The position numbers were made by a program, and so were the translations under genes. From Bisporella sp. PMI_857 (taxonomy: Eukaryota; Ascomycota; Leotiomycetes; Helotiales; Helotiaceae): a stretch of DNA of 64,000 nt. This document shows, piece by piece, positions 47,346-59,621 of the stretch. Under the pieces are notes generated by a model that ran no database searches, was not told where the DNA came from, and worked only from the letters and a program-made list of their open reading frames with translations. The stretch spans positions 620,001 through 684,000 of the forward strand of contig JAJSPD010000003.1 of assembly GCA_021307315.1 (NCBI GenBank), given 5' to 3'. The stretch's first letter is position 1, and each line of letters starts with the position of its first letter.

Positions 47346-48913
47346 TCAATCATCAATTCTGGAATATCGGCCAGATGGCAGCGATGGCACAGGCTCCACA
47401 GTACTTTCACTCCACCTCGACTTGGTCTCCACTCTCGTTCTCTGATCCCTCGCCCAAGACTTGATATCTCTGAATCTCGGTATACTCACAACCGATAGCG
47501 CGGCAGAATCCCTTCCAAACCAGCGACTGGGGGCTAAAATCAATCCATCCTCATCGACCCTTGGCGGCGGCGCTCTAGTGACGGTAGCTTTGTCCTTCGT
47601 GGGCATCGGCGGTGTAGGGTACAAGGACGTGCGAGGACCCTGCAGCCGAGTTTCGTAGGAAGCCGACGGTCGTCCTTCTGGAAGGCGTGACGAGGCGGCG
47701 GTATTGTTGTAGTTGTTATAGCCTTGTGGTTTATCTGGGTCGTACTTCCCGCCTTTTTGCATCAGTGGCGGAATATAAGCCTCGAAGTCGCCTGCTTCTG
47801 TCGGAGCCTGCCTCGAGTTAATACATCAAAAATGATTCTTGGATTCTAGGACTGCTTACCCCCGAAGTAGTTGCTTCTCCCCAAATCCGTCCTTCACTCG
47901 TCATCGTCGACTTTGAGCTCCATTTCCACTTTTCGCCAAAGATGATCTGCCCCAGAGGCGGCTTCTCGGTGTTGTCGGCGGCAGCTGCAGCTTTAGCACG
48001 CCGAGCCCTAATGAAGAGCCAGACGACCAGAAGAATAGCGAATGCTGAACCGACAATGCCAAAAACTACAGCTGCGACCATTTTGCCATCGACAGGTGCG
48101 GAAATGCCTGCAGCCATTGCGGAACCTGCGCCGGTTGCTGCAATAGGTAGATTAGCGGTAGTAGATACTTGCTATTAGACTGTTAGTATTACCCAGGGAT
48201 ATTCATGGTATCGGTCAGAGCCTACTCTTGATAATGTTGGTGATGAACTGGACGATGAAACTAATGTCTGGAAGCCGGCGGTGGCAGGTATTGACGTGGG
48301 CAAATTATCAGGCAAAGCTGCGACTGGAACGGCACTTGGAGTGAGAGATGGAGAGGTGGCAGGGATATTATCAGAGATGCTGGAGCTGCTGGAGCTGCTT
48401 CTTGGTTCTGGCGACAGTGTGGGAAGTGGTACAGTTGATAGAGGTGGATTCGAGTTGACTGTAGGGCTTATGACTGGTGTAGTGATAGATGACAGTGTTG
48501 GAGAGGAAGCTTCGGCAGTCACAGCAGCCTATTTAGAATTAGTCTCAGATATGCACTAGTCGAAATTGAAACCTTACAGGTGTTGCTTGAGGCAGCGTCG
48601 TTGAACCTTCTTCCTCTGAACTATCGTCGGTGTCACCATTTATATTGGCATCTGAACCACTGTCTCCGCTAGGGCTGCTAACACTGTCCACTTCCGGTTC
48701 TCCTGGTGGTCCAGGAGGCTCTGCAGGCGAGTCTTCTTCTTCCTCTTCCGGCTCTGGAGGAGACTGTCTCTTCTCTCGCTCTGCTATATCCCTCCTTTGC
48801 TTATTTCTAAAAAACCGCCTGTGTCGAGCCTTGGTCTCCGTAGTTTCCAGCGTTGTCGTGAAGGCGGTTGGCCCGGATTGAGCACCTGCCAGGCCAATTC
48901 TTAAATCCTTCAT
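47346..48913 (-). CDS. Ser/Thr/Pro-rich single-pass membrane protein
   Basis: Four exons: 48913..48578, 48528..48226, 48171..47860 and 47807..47346 (470 residues). The first ~200 residues are low-complexity: a basic patch (RHRRFFRNKQRRD), an acidic/Pro run, then a Ser/Thr/Pro stretch. One membrane segment follows at about 244 to 266 (VAAVVFGIVGSAFAILLVVWLF), then a basic stop-transfer RARR and a ~200-residue tail with Pro, Arg and a run of Tyr/Asn (GYNNYNN). This matches the general plan of fungal surface sensors of the Mid2/Wsc type, where the Ser/Thr-rich region is outside and O-mannosylated. No signal peptide is seen before it, and no Cys-rich WSC domain is present, so sensor function is only a suggestion. 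Introns are short and keep frame. Confidence 0.68.
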
Positions 48914-50554
48914 AATTAATATCCCTCTCGAGCCGGACCAAATGGTTACGAAAAAACAGAAATGAAACGTAAGCCCAAATGCTTCTGACCCAGCAGACGT
49001 AAGGAAACAAAAACGACAAACAAAAATTCCAGCTCAACTGGTACAAAAGAAAGAATGTGGTGATCGTAAAAGAAGAAGAGATGATGACCAAAAACGGAGA
49101 ATATTGGCGTTCGACTCTTTAAACTGTCCTGGGGGCGAACGCGCTATTCGAGCACCCCACAACAAAGTCTCAAAAGGCTGCAGAGATCTACCAACAAAAA
49201 TTCTCACCTCGAACCGGCGTTTATCGGATCGCTGGTGCCCATACTGAGCCAGCCGGCAACGGTCAACGCATCAACTCTCTCCTACTTGCCGGACAAGGGG
49301 GTCAAACGAGAGCCAAGAGATATGATGCTGATCATCTAAAGGTCGTCATAAAGTTAGTTTGGGCCCAGGGCTGGTGTCGTATATATTGTTTCAGTATTCC
49401 TTGGCGGAAGGGGCCCGGCTTTGGAGACCCCTTATTAAGCGAAAATTTTGTGGAGACGTCCACTTCTGCAAGCTCAGTCGAGCTTTCAGGACGCGCTTCT
49501 TCTGCGAAGTTCTCTCAAGTGAAACATTTATCGAAATTACTCGTTGACATCGGCCCCGATTCATCTGGCGTTGACATGGGAAAGTGGCTCGAGCAATAGT
49601 TTACGAGCTGCTTCAATCGCTGTCAAAGCTGGGTGTGAGCCCTTGGTTTTGAGGCAGCCTGGGAACGACTGGGTGGCTGAGCTCAGATCCAAACGAATCC
49701 GCATTTTTCATAAAGCAGCTACTTTAAATTGGTGACAAATACCCAAGAAGTTTCGTTTGTATGACTTTGAGCCGCGAGTTCGCCTGCCCAGAAGATCAAC
49801 GCACCCCTTGAAACCAAGCGAGACCAATGCCTACCCTGGACTTTTAGCATGTGTAAAATGGGAAAGAGGACACGCACCCACGAAAACAGCTGCTTTATTC
49901 ATATGCAACCAGAGTTTTGTCCATTTCGTTTGATGTTGCCACAAAGCTTTTTGGTCCTTAGACTAGGCAAATACGTCTCCAAGCGCCGAACGAAGTTCCT
50001 GTCATCTCAATTTTAGGGCCATCAAGGTTCTGGAAAAAGCTAGTTGTCGTTCTCGGTTTCAACATCGATGTTGAGGTTGTAATCATAACCTGCATCCATG
50101 CCAGTGATATCCGCCTCTGTAGAGCGGTTGTGATATGCTCAACCTGAGACCACAGTGTCAACATCTCATAACAATGAGGGAGGATCTATTGCTACTAATT
50201 GAAAAGTCCATTCTGCATGCTTCTCTATCATGGAAACTGGGAAGAAATATTCCAGCCACAGCTAAGTGGCCGCTTGTATATAGCACATCAGCCATATTGG
50301 TGCATGTGGACTTGGAGATGACACCATATAATCATGTTCGATGGCCAGAATAGATAAATTTCGATATTGGATGACACAGCTGAAGACTTCTTATGTTTTT
50401 TGAAAGAAACTTAAGGGAAATTGTGAATATTTTGTAGCTCTTTCAGATGGTCAATCGTACGAGCGTCGTACCACCGGTCTATTGGCGCCAAGTTATCATT
50501 AAACCGCCCAGCATGCCAATCAACATTTGGTCAACGCTGGGGAAGGAGACATGC
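48914..50554. other. Intergenic, 1.6 kb
   Basis: No gene is supported. A hydrophobic minus-strand frame at 48807..49091 has no ATG (it opens at TTG) and could not be joined as a signal exon. Frames at 49359..49735 and 49958..50353 lack domains. Confidence 0.5.
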
Positions 50555-51753
50555 TCACGAATCCACTTCACCAACTTGATAAACCAATTTCACGGCACTA
50601 AGACCCCCCTTCTTAAACTCCTTTAGCCCATCCAAAATCCCTTTCAGTCCAGACTCTCTAAGAGCCACAGGATGAGGTTTAATCAAACCTTTCTCAAGCA
50701 AAATCTCAGTCCGTGCAAAGAACATTTTCGCCATCTCGAAGTCCTCCGGAACTGCTTTCCATACCTCACCCATGTACTCGAACTCTTCCCCTATGGTTGT
50801 GTAACCCAGGAAGGAGACGTTCTTGACATCTTTGCGAGGGAAATCAATCCCTATAAGGTTGACATAGACAGAATTGGAAGAAGAGGACGAGAGCGCTTCG
50901 GCGCAGATCTGAGCCGTGGATGGTCTGGCGATTGTGTCGAGGACCTTAGTGAGTTTGTCATTTGTCAGGGAGCGAATTGTCTGAACGATGTTTGCATTGT
51001 TCTTTTTCCATGAGTTATAATTCAAGAAGTAGGGAGATAGAACCAACGTAGTCAAGTACATAATCTGCACCCAGTCCTTTCAGAAGATCGAAATTCCGAG
51101 GAGAGGACGTGGTGATGACCGTTAAACCAGATCTGCCAACGGTCAATTACACACCGAGGATTCCTGTTTCCTTTTATAGAGATCAAAACTTACAACTTCG
51201 CAAATTGAATTGCCAGCGTCCCCGTCGCCGAACTTCCACCATAAATCAGAATTGGCTCTCCGCCCTGCTTCGCTTTACCCTCATCCTTCGCATCCGGAAA
51301 CGGGAAGTTAAAATGCTTATACAAGCCATGCATGACAGTTGAAATACCAACCGACAAGGTAGAGCCTTCTTCGAAGCTCATATAATCTGGGAGTTTGAAC
51401 GCTAAATCGCCCTTAACAACGATATACTCAGCGAATGTTCCATCTTCGGGTTCCAGATCGTTTGCTCCATGACTGCAACCTGCAATTCTGTCTCCTTTCT
51501 TGAAGCTTTTTGTCACGCTTTTCCCCACTTCAATGACAATTCCGGCAGCATCGATACCCAGTAATGAGCGAGTGGTCCCTGGACGGAATGGCTCGTCAAG
51601 ATCTTGCCAGTCGGCTGGATTGAGAGCGACAGCGATGGTTTTCACGAGGATATAATCATCGCGAAGTCTAGGGATGGGAATTTCCTCTAGGCGTGCTTCA
51701 TGTCGAGCTACTTTCACGATTCCGTGGTTAGTACTTGGAATTGAGGTTGTCAT
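50555..51753 (-). CDS. MDR-superfamily oxidoreductase (enoyl reductase/quinone reductase type)
   Basis: Three exons: 51753..51194, 51132..51048 and 51001..50555 (363 residues). The open frame extends nine codons upstream from a TTG; the first ATG (51753) fits the family start. The GroES-like catalytic part has ALNPADWQDLD, LLGIDAAGIVIEVGKSV, FKKGDRIAGCSHG and GTFAEYIVVKGDLAFKLP. The nucleotide-binding part has [35 protein letters not shown], with NADPH likely. The catalytic-zinc Cys/His residues of alcohol dehydrogenases are absent, so this is a zinc-free enoyl or quinone reductase of the TOXD-like group. Such genes occur in secondary-metabolite clusters, but no synthase is nearby. The 46 bp intron before exon 3 is short and placed by frame. 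Confidence 0.86.
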
Positions 51754-52585
51754 AGCGATGATTGATGCCGAACCTGACAAATTGAGCTCGATATAGAATC
51801 AGATCATATTCCGTTCCTTATAAAGCATAGGATTTAACCCGTAGCCTGCAGGATTAGGTATTGAACGAAGAATAGGTGCTGATTTCTAAGCTCGGAGTTA
51901 GTTAGACCTATTTGGAAAGAGGAAGAGTAATGGTCGTGTCGCTCGTCCTATGAGGTGTGTTTAGTAAGCCCACTCTCGGAAATCAATCCTCCTTCTTCCT
52001 TTCCCTCAACCACCATAAGCTCGCCCACCGGCACAACTTCCAGCCCCGCCCACCAAAAATAAAAGTGAAATAATCCGTCTCTATGTCGTATAAGAGGAAG
52101 ACAAAGAAGAAAAATCAAAAATAAATCAAAAAAGGGCAAAAGCCATCCACCTCCGTAACGATATCTAGAAACCCTAGTCGTTCAGGGGGTTTTAAGCCGA
52201 ATATTTGTTGACCTTTTCTCCCAAATACGTCGTTGACCTGAGCACATTTCACTGAGCCGCCGGTCGTGTTCGTTGAAGGGTTATTTGCCTAAGGAGTTTG
52301 GTATGGGTTGAAAAAGAGAGGAAAGGCTGACCGGCTGATAGTAGCCAAGCAAAGTGTGTCTTAAGACTCTTGATACATTGTGTAGACAGTAGCAAAAATA
52401 TATCTCCTCATTGCGCTTCTGCGTTTGTGGTTTGATAAACTACTTGATTTGGTATTCGCTTTAGTTGAAAGTATATGGATATGTACCTCATCGAAGTAGA
52501 ATGCCTAGACACATCTCATTAGGTAAAGCTCTCCAAATATCGGCCAAAGCTTCCACATCTTTACAGTTCTCCGACAAGAAATCCA
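51754..52585. other. Intergenic upstream of the MDR gene
   Basis: No gene is supported; 5' region of the MDR gene and 3' region of the permease. Confidence 0.55.
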
Positions 52586-54551
52586 TTACAAACTCCCGCT
52601 CTTCTTTTCAGCCGCATATTCAACGGCTTCCAGTGCACCTGGTTCAGTAATATCCACGCCAAGCACTTCTGCCTCCTGAGCCTCCCTGATCGGACCAACG
52701 AACCATTTCCGTGCGCTTAATAGCCATCCTCCAACGCTTACTACTGCAATAATAGCCACAGCAACGACTGTATAGTTCAGAGTTTCCTTACTCACAGGGG
52801 TCAGGGTCGGAAGACAGAAGATGATCGTGATGAAGGCAATCCAGGTAACAGCAACGAAAGCCACAGGGCGAGAGAGTAGGCCGAGGTTGAACGGTCCTTT
52901 CCGAGCATTAAAATTACCAGCGTAGATGAGGCCAATGAGAATTGGAATGCCGTAGGATATATAGAGGCCAATTGTTGCAATTGATGTTGCGGCTGCAAAG
53001 GCAACGGCGGAGCCAAGAGAAGGAAGTGCTAGGCAGAATGAAAGAAATGCCGCAAGCCAAACAGTACGGACTGGAGATCGAAATTTGTCGTCAACTTTGT
53101 GAAAGAAGTGTGGCTACGTCGACGTTAGTGGTTTCAGGATTAGGGGGCAAGAGTGTGACGAACGATTCCACGATCTCGTGCAAAGGCAAACATCATGCGC
53201 GAATTAGAAGTCATAGAAAATAGACCACAATGCCAGACACAGATGATGATAAAGGACATTAACACTACTGCTCCATCTTCCCCAAAGACATCAACAAAGA
53301 TCTTTAGGACTGGCTGTCCGTAGTCATTTGTGATCGTGTCTTCAAAACTCTGGATGCTGAACAAGAAGCTCAAAAGAATAAAGAGCCCAAACAAAGAGCT
53401 GAAGCCCACTGAAGAGATGACACCTATAGGTGCGCTCCAAGACGCTTTGCGCGTTTCCTCAGAGAGATGGGCAGAAGCGTCGAAGCCTGTTAATGTGTAT
53501 TGTGACATTAAAGCTCCACAACAAGCAACATAAGCTGTAGAAGCGCGAATACTCCAACCAGGGGAGCCTTCTTCCACCGAAGTCCCGTCATAAAAGGTCG
53601 CGAACACCTGAAAGTGAGAACCTCTGAGTCAGTTTGCTTGTCTCTGTAATAAATTAGAGTTGAGACTAGTCTTAGAAGCCATGTACTCCTAAGGCATGGG
53701 CCTATGTGCCTAGAAAATTTGGCACATCGAGTATTCTTAGAAGGATAAGGAGAACTTGACCTAAGAAGCTACTTACTTCCTTCGCGCTTCGGTGTGTTGG
53801 AGCCTTTGCCAAAACGGAGATTGCAATGGCTGTCACACCTGCGGAGTGAAGAGCGATTGATATGTTGTTCAGATAGCGCAGAACGTGCACACCAAAAGTA
53901 TTAACAACACCGTGTGAAACGAGGACGGCAGCATATATCCCAATTACCTTACCAGGTGTCGGTTCGTAGGATGACTTGACTGTAGCTGTTGTACTGATTA
54001 GATTGGCGCAACCAAAAGAGATACCAGTGGTGACTGCAACTTGGCCCAACAAGTTGAACCTATTAGGGTGGGTAAGCCCCAGCTAGATGTTTTATGATTG
54101 GGAGATAACGTACCATCCAGTGATCCAGCTAGCAAATGCAGCATGGTTGGCAGGCGCAAGCATAGCAGACCAGTAATACGGTCCCCCTGCTGTGGGAATG
54201 GCAGACACAATCTCAGCCATTCCCAGAGCAACAAACATGGTGAAGACTGAGACCACTATCCATCCAACAGACATGACACCCGGTCCTCCTGTAGCGAGCC
54301 CATAGCTGAAAAGCGTGGTGATGCCAGTAATGACGGACTGTGCATCTCGTGAGCGAAGCATAGCAAGTGCTAGATTATAAACTTACGATGATGGAGAAGG
54401 AAATGCCAAAATTGTGCATTAAGCCCCAGTCTCTCTTCAGCTCCTGCTTATACCCCAACCGCGCCAGCTCCTCCTCATCTGTCCCATCTCCACTGCTTAT
54501 TCTGCCATCGATTGGTGTTGCTGCCTCTATAGCCTCAGTATCTTTAGCCAT
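52586..54551 (-). CDS. APC-family amino acid/GABA/choline permease
   Basis: Five exons: 54551..54387, 54337..54114, 54059..53777, 53607..53164 and 53113..52586 (547 residues). The first ATG is at 54551; a TTG upstream extends the frame. A hydrophilic acidic N-terminus leads into LKRDWGLMHNFGISFSII, and about twelve hydrophobic segments follow. Family marks: GGPGVMSVGWIVVSVFTMFVALGMAEI, AIPTAGGPYYWSAMLA, TGFDASAHLSEETRKASWSAP, SNSRMMFAFARDRGIP and RTVWLAAFLSF. This is the UGA4/amino-acid-permease-2 branch, which moves amino acids, GABA, polyamines or choline across the plasma membrane or vacuole. Substrate cannot be read from sequence. Introns all keep frame and fall between membrane segments. 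Confidence 0.93.
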
Positions 54552-55381
54552 ATTCGCCCTCAATATACCGAATTGTATGAAATTCTACGGTAGGAGGCAG
54601 AGCAATAAGATAACAAGAGAACGGCATGATAGCAACACGGAATGGCCGACTTCTTATGGAGTACGATGGAGCTCACCCTGGAGCTGTTCCTCGGTACAAC
54701 GTTCTGGAATTGGTCCAACTGATTAGCACCTAGTCAACCTCGCGATAAGGGCTTCGGGACTAATCCAAATAGGATGCGCAATGTCATGTCGGGTTGTTTG
54801 TGAATGGGTAATGCGTGCTGCATGTAAGATAGAGTTGCACTTGCATTTGATGGAACTCGGCTCAAAATATAAATCAATGCTTGTTTCTTCATGATAGGGA
54901 AAAAAAAATCTATATCAATTTGGATGACGGTAGGAGAAAGAATTTCTAATAGTTAACAACTGTGGATCCTCGCCATGACGCGCAAGCTCGATATAGGAAT
55001 CAGGATAGAATTGCTTATTTGGGAATATCACTGCTACTAGCGCTTGATGGTAGGTTTAGCATTGTCGGTACCAAAGTTTGCGACAAAATGATTGTGTGAA
55101 CAGAAGGGTAATGTTCCTCGTGTGAGGTGCATGCCATGCTTTTAGTCTTCATGCTCTCTTGATAATTTTCTTGCCCCATATGATCCTGCCACCCAATGCC
55201 TCAAAAATGCAGCCCATATATTCAGAGATACTTGCCCAATATTACGCCGTCTTTCAGAATCCTTTTATATCATTATTCATAACCATCTAATCTGTTCCTC
55301 AGGCTCTCTGCGCAGAATCCTCGAATCGGGTGTCTTTCAATGTCCGTATATGGCTCCGGCTTCGCTGATTTATAAGATGAC
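54552..55381. other. Intergenic upstream of the permease
   Basis: No gene is supported in 830 bp; 5' region of the permease and 3' region of RIB1. Confidence 0.55.
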
Positions 55382-56654
55382 TCATGAATTCTCGCCCATT
55401 TGGAGCATATGGCCCATCTTCTCAATCTATACCTGAAGTTAGTATGCACCTTTATCAAATGCCTTGTAGGAAGTATACCTTCGTCTTTAGGTACCCACCA
55501 ACCTCTTCACTTCTTATGCCGCCAATCCCTCCTTTTCTCCATGCAATTGGAACCATTGCGACTCTCTCCTTTACAACAATCTCTCTATTTGGCCCTTCCA
55601 CTGCACGAACTTTATCCGGGTTATTTGTCAGAAGTTTGAGCTCACTAATTCCAAGATCCATTAGCATCGCTGTTGCCAGCCCATAACTCCGCGCATCGGC
55701 TGGATGTCTGAGTAGCAGGTTTGCATCCACGGTATCATTTCCCAAGTCTTGTAGGTTGTAGGCTTTGAGCTTCTCTCCGAGCCCAATTCCACGTCCTTCC
55801 TGCCGCAGATAGATTATAACACCTCCACTAGAGTGTGTAGGTGTGGAAGGTAGTGACATTAGTCGTGCTGCTTCGTCTAGTTGCTCGCCACAATCACATC
55901 GCGCAGACCACACTGTCTCTCCAGTATAGCATTCCGAATGTATCCGTACAAGTGGCGCATGTGCAGTTACATTCCCATTCCCACTCGGTTCTGCTGGTAA
56001 TGTGCTCGTCGTCCTTCCAGGAAACAACCTCCCAGTATATGCACCTCTTATCAGACGATCCATCTCCGTCTCTCCCTCCCGCACCTTATCTAGGCTCTTT
56101 GACCGGATTTGGTTGCCAAACACAATCGCTAAGTGCTCCTTGTTATCCTCCGAGTTTTGATACAGGTGCAAGAACATCTCCGTCCCTGTTGTAGTCGGTA
56201 TCCGTGCTCTCACTACACAGTTGACCTCTGGCAGCTTCTCTAGCAGCTTAGGCTTCTTTGATCCGCATCCACCGTTCGCAGTACTAGAATCCACGGGCAC
56301 GGACTTTGGTAATCGTTGGAGGGGATCATTTTGTGAAGAAGGAGTTGCGATTCCGGGGGTGGAGGGAGGTGTGAATTGAGGCGACACTAAGCCCGGGAGT
56401 TCTGATTCAGGTTCCGGAGTCTGGTGAGCCGAAAATTCAGAATTGGGCTTGCCAATTGATATTGTGTTGAGATCTAATTCGGAAATGGCACGAGACACCG
56501 GAATGGGGCGCGGAGAATAGAAAGGTGGTAACTTAGGGACCTCGTCGGTCGCCTCATTGTGGGGTCCGGGTGATGATGAGGAGGGGGAGGGGGAGGAGGA
56601 GGAGGAGGGGTAGGCTGCGGCGGAGTGCCATTGTGAAGGGTGAAGATCTGGCAT
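55382..56654 (-). CDS. RIB1: GTP cyclohydrolase II (riboflavin biosynthesis)
   Basis: Two exons: 56654..55479 and 55426..55382 (406 residues; yeast Rib1 is 345). The enzyme opens GTP to a pyrimidine phosphate, the first step of riboflavin synthesis. Blocks: [34 protein letters not shown], the zinc ligands CDCGEQ with the upstream Cys ([13 protein letters not shown]), [24 protein letters not shown] and [15 protein letters not shown]. The last exon supplies the conserved end YLKTKIEKMGHM...; in the unspliced frame it is replaced by a short wrong tail. The first ~140 residues are a Ser/Pro-rich extension, including runs encoded by GGA-type repeats, that is longer than in yeast and probably disordered. 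Confidence 0.95.
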
Positions 56655-57335
56655 TGCGAATTGGTATTGTAGAAGGAGGCATAGATAATTGAGAAGTGCT
56701 TGTGATATATGAAAGTTGGATTACGGAAGCTGGAGGAATCGGGATAGGGTATCCGAGTCAGCCAACGGAGGCACGGTTAAGGTTACCTATGTCAGCGGTT
56801 GTCACCGAGGTCGGGATAATGAACATTAGTAATACAGATAGCCTCAGCTAAAGTAAGCCATTGCTCATGCTCACCAAGACTTTATCCCTGTAACATAGCG
56901 TACACCAGGCTGTTCTTGTCGCCGATGATGGTTTTAATTTAAACTTACCTTCTGCCTTCTAGCTCTCCTTCTGCTCAGGTACACATTTCCAATCAACAAA
57001 TCATCTGAATCCAGGGGCTCAAACTTACCATCTTACATCGTCCAAGGCATAAATAATATTACGAGATGACAATATTACACATTTTCGAAAATTTGATATA
57101 TAGTCACGTGTTGATGCCTCACCATTCACATGCCGAGGCATTTCCGGACAGGTAACGTCCTCTAATATTCTTCCACGGTATTTTTGAAGGATCATTCTAG
57201 AATCTAGAATCTCGAGTTTCACAGTTCAAAGTAACCTTCGCGGAGCGATAACACCCAGATCCATCAGCCTATGTAAATGCTCAATTGCCATTCTTAGTGC
57301 TTCAGCATCTCAAGACAAAGGAAAGAATCAGCACA
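56655..57335. other. Intergenic upstream of RIB1
   Basis: No gene is supported; the frame at 57025..57222 has no recognisable domain. 5' region of RIB1 and 3' region of the phospholipase C gene. Confidence 0.55.
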
Positions 57336-59223
57336 TCAGACATCGTCAATCTCAAACCTCACGAGTAATGAGCTCTTTGTCTCCCTTCCTTTCAAGTCCA
57401 ACATGCGAATGAAACTCCATCCAGGTACCACGTACAAGACTCTCACAGCGGCGACAGCAAAGATTGGGTTCGTAGCAAAGCTGTCATCACTCTTGATCAG
57501 AATACGGAGGAAGACCAGCTCATTATCTTCATACTCCCATTCCAAGGTCTCATCCCATATGGGATCCGTTGAAGGTGGATTTTCCCCCCTGTGCAAGAAG
57601 CCTAGCTTATGATGCTTGTACGGCGAGGTCTTGCGTTTTGGTGGCTCGTTTTCAAGATCGTCTGGATGAATAAGCACACTTGTGACATAAGGCTTAATAT
57701 CCTTCGCATCACGGTCCTCAGGGATAGGTAAGTCTGTTGCACCAGCAATATGTAACGTCAATTTCCTCTTCCGTCCGGTATTCAGTATCCCATCACCACC
57801 AGTACGCAGAGCAACAGGCTTTAGGACATAGCCATCTGAGCCGCTGAAAAGCGCTTCGTTGATTTGCATACTTGCTCCGAATGTTTGCCAATTCAGCGCG
57901 CAGATTTGTGCTCCAATGCCCCAGAAAGGAACTGGCTTTAGATTCTTCGACGAAATGCGTGTTCCTTTAGGATACACTCGCATAAGATGATGTGCGTTGT
58001 GTTGCGCAATACTGGTGTTGTTAGCTGGCAGGTGCGAAGAAAGCCCAGACTCTGAGACATTGATGAGATGGTGATGTGGGCCGTTTTTGAGCCCAACTGC
58101 CTCAAACCAGGAGTTATCATTCGGTTTCACAGATTGTGCGTAGACACCTAGTTCCGCAAGTTCGGGGACAATGATGGTACTGGAAGCAGCCTTTTTCTTT
58201 TCCCTGTAAGCGGAACGGGCCTGTTTCTCTTCCTCGTCCTCGCCATCGCTATAGCTATCGCTATTGTCATCCTCTTCTGCCTCACCTGTAGCTACATCGA
58301 GAACATGTCAGTAATATTCAAATTATTGAATTATTAGAAAGAGAGAGTAGGCTGTCAGTACATCTGCTTCGACGAAGAATTCACTTGTCTACCCCGCCAT
58401 CCACCGAAGTCTCCACAAGGAACTTACATAGATGATGCTCAACAATAACCACAATTTTCGATCCAAGTTCGCTGAGAAATACGTGCTTGCCACCATCCTG
58501 TTCTGTCGTGCCCTCATCTCGCACAGCTTTGCTGAGTAGTCGTTCGCCCCAAACTTCTCTCATGATCTGAGCGAGTCGCAGTTGGCCATGAGCGTCACAA
58601 TGATTCTCAAGAGACACAAGGATGGGAGCAGGGCGGTAAGATTGCTCATCTGTCGACTCCGCAGCCTCCTTGTCGACACAGTCCCGTATCACCTCGCAAA
58701 CGGAACGGAACGGAATATTAGATACTAAAGTGTATCCATGTGTAACTTTCGGCTCATCAGGGTTGTCATCGTCATCCCAAGCATCAATTTCTACGCAGCG
58801 CGCACCAGCACGAAGTACCGTCTCGTAAGCTCCTGCCGACGAGGTGCCATAGAGTTGATGTGCCATAAGGTATGTATTGTGAGTTGAGCTAATAAAGTAC
58901 TCCGGCAGGGGATGCGATCTATCTATAAGAGCTGCTGGGACGCTAATATGAGGCTTGTCAACGAAAGCCTGGAGAGATGGTGTCAGGTGATCCGAATCTG
59001 TTGGTCCAACATCCTCCTCAGAGACGACGTTGTGGTGCAAAAGGAATGATTTTAGTGCATGGCTGACTCTAAGCTGATTCCTAGTGATGCTAGACTGACG
59101 TGCGCCATGACCTCCACCGGCAACTGAAGATCCTCCAGTTTCCTCTCCAAGGTCTTCATCGTCATCTTTCCTGTTCTTACCGAAAGGATTAAGTTCCGCA
59201 AAGCGGGATGTGAGTGCTGACAT
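57336..59223 (-). CDS. Phosphoinositide-specific phospholipase C
   Basis: Two exons: 59223..58428 and 58291..57336 (583 residues). The protein cleaves PIP2 to diacylglycerol and inositol trisphosphate. The X domain begins near residue 104 (HPLPEYFISSTHNTYLM, catalytic His about 115) and contains GARCVEIDAWD, the second-His region VSLENHCD and GSKIVVIVEHHL. An acidic linker (EAEEDDNSDSYSD) leads to the Y domain (STIIVPELAELGVYAQSVKP; HHLINVSESGL; RVYPKGTRISSKNLKPVPFWGIGAQICALNWQTF). A C2-like domain ends the protein (KLTLHIAGATDLP; IWDETLEWEY; FIRMLDLKGRE). No PH or EF-hand domain is seen N-terminally, so it is shorter than yeast Plc1 (869). The start is the ATG at 59223; the open frame runs upstream through unrelated leader sequence to near the transposon. 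The 136 bp intron was placed by frame. Confidence 0.92.
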
Positions 59224-59504
59224 ATTGAGCACTAGAGCAGCTGAGCACTTGAGCAAACAGCTTTTGCGACCTTCGGAAATGAATGATACAAGTCGCAGAT
59301 AGGAGTGAGCGCATTTGAACTTTAGTAGAAGAGAGAAGTTGGCTTGTTGGTTACTTGGCAGATGTAAGATGGATGGATGCCCCTCAGCCCAGTTCTCAGC
59401 TGCTGGGGCGGGGCTGGGATAATGACTATGTAACTGAACTCGGCTTAGCTCATAATTAGGCGAGTCACCCCCTGAACGATGAACACCCATATATATATTC
59501 AGTA
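59224..59504. promoter_or_regulatory. Proximal 5' region of the phospholipase C gene, up to the transposon
   Basis: This ends with the TA target dinucleotide at 59503..59504. The open frame continuing upstream of the phospholipase C ATG carries no conserved sequence and is taken as leader/promoter. Confidence 0.5.
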
Positions 59505-59610
59505 CAGTGGAGTGCAAAAAGTATTGAACCCCTGTAAAATACAGCCAAGGACCTTTACCTATTTAGTACTTGTTTTGCTTGCCGCTTTCAAATAGGTTAC
59601 AAAATCGATT
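59505..59610 (+). repeat. Terminal inverted repeat, left
   Basis: 106 bp, identical to the reverse complement of 60699..60804; the next base inward differs (C here, T on the other copy). Confidence 0.97.
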
Positions 59611-59621
59611 CTGAAGCTATT

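Noticed and set aside
48807..49091. Hydrophobic frame upstream of the membrane-protein gene, considered as a signal-peptide exon
   Set aside because: It opens at a TTG, has no ATG, and no splice pair joins it in frame to the gene.
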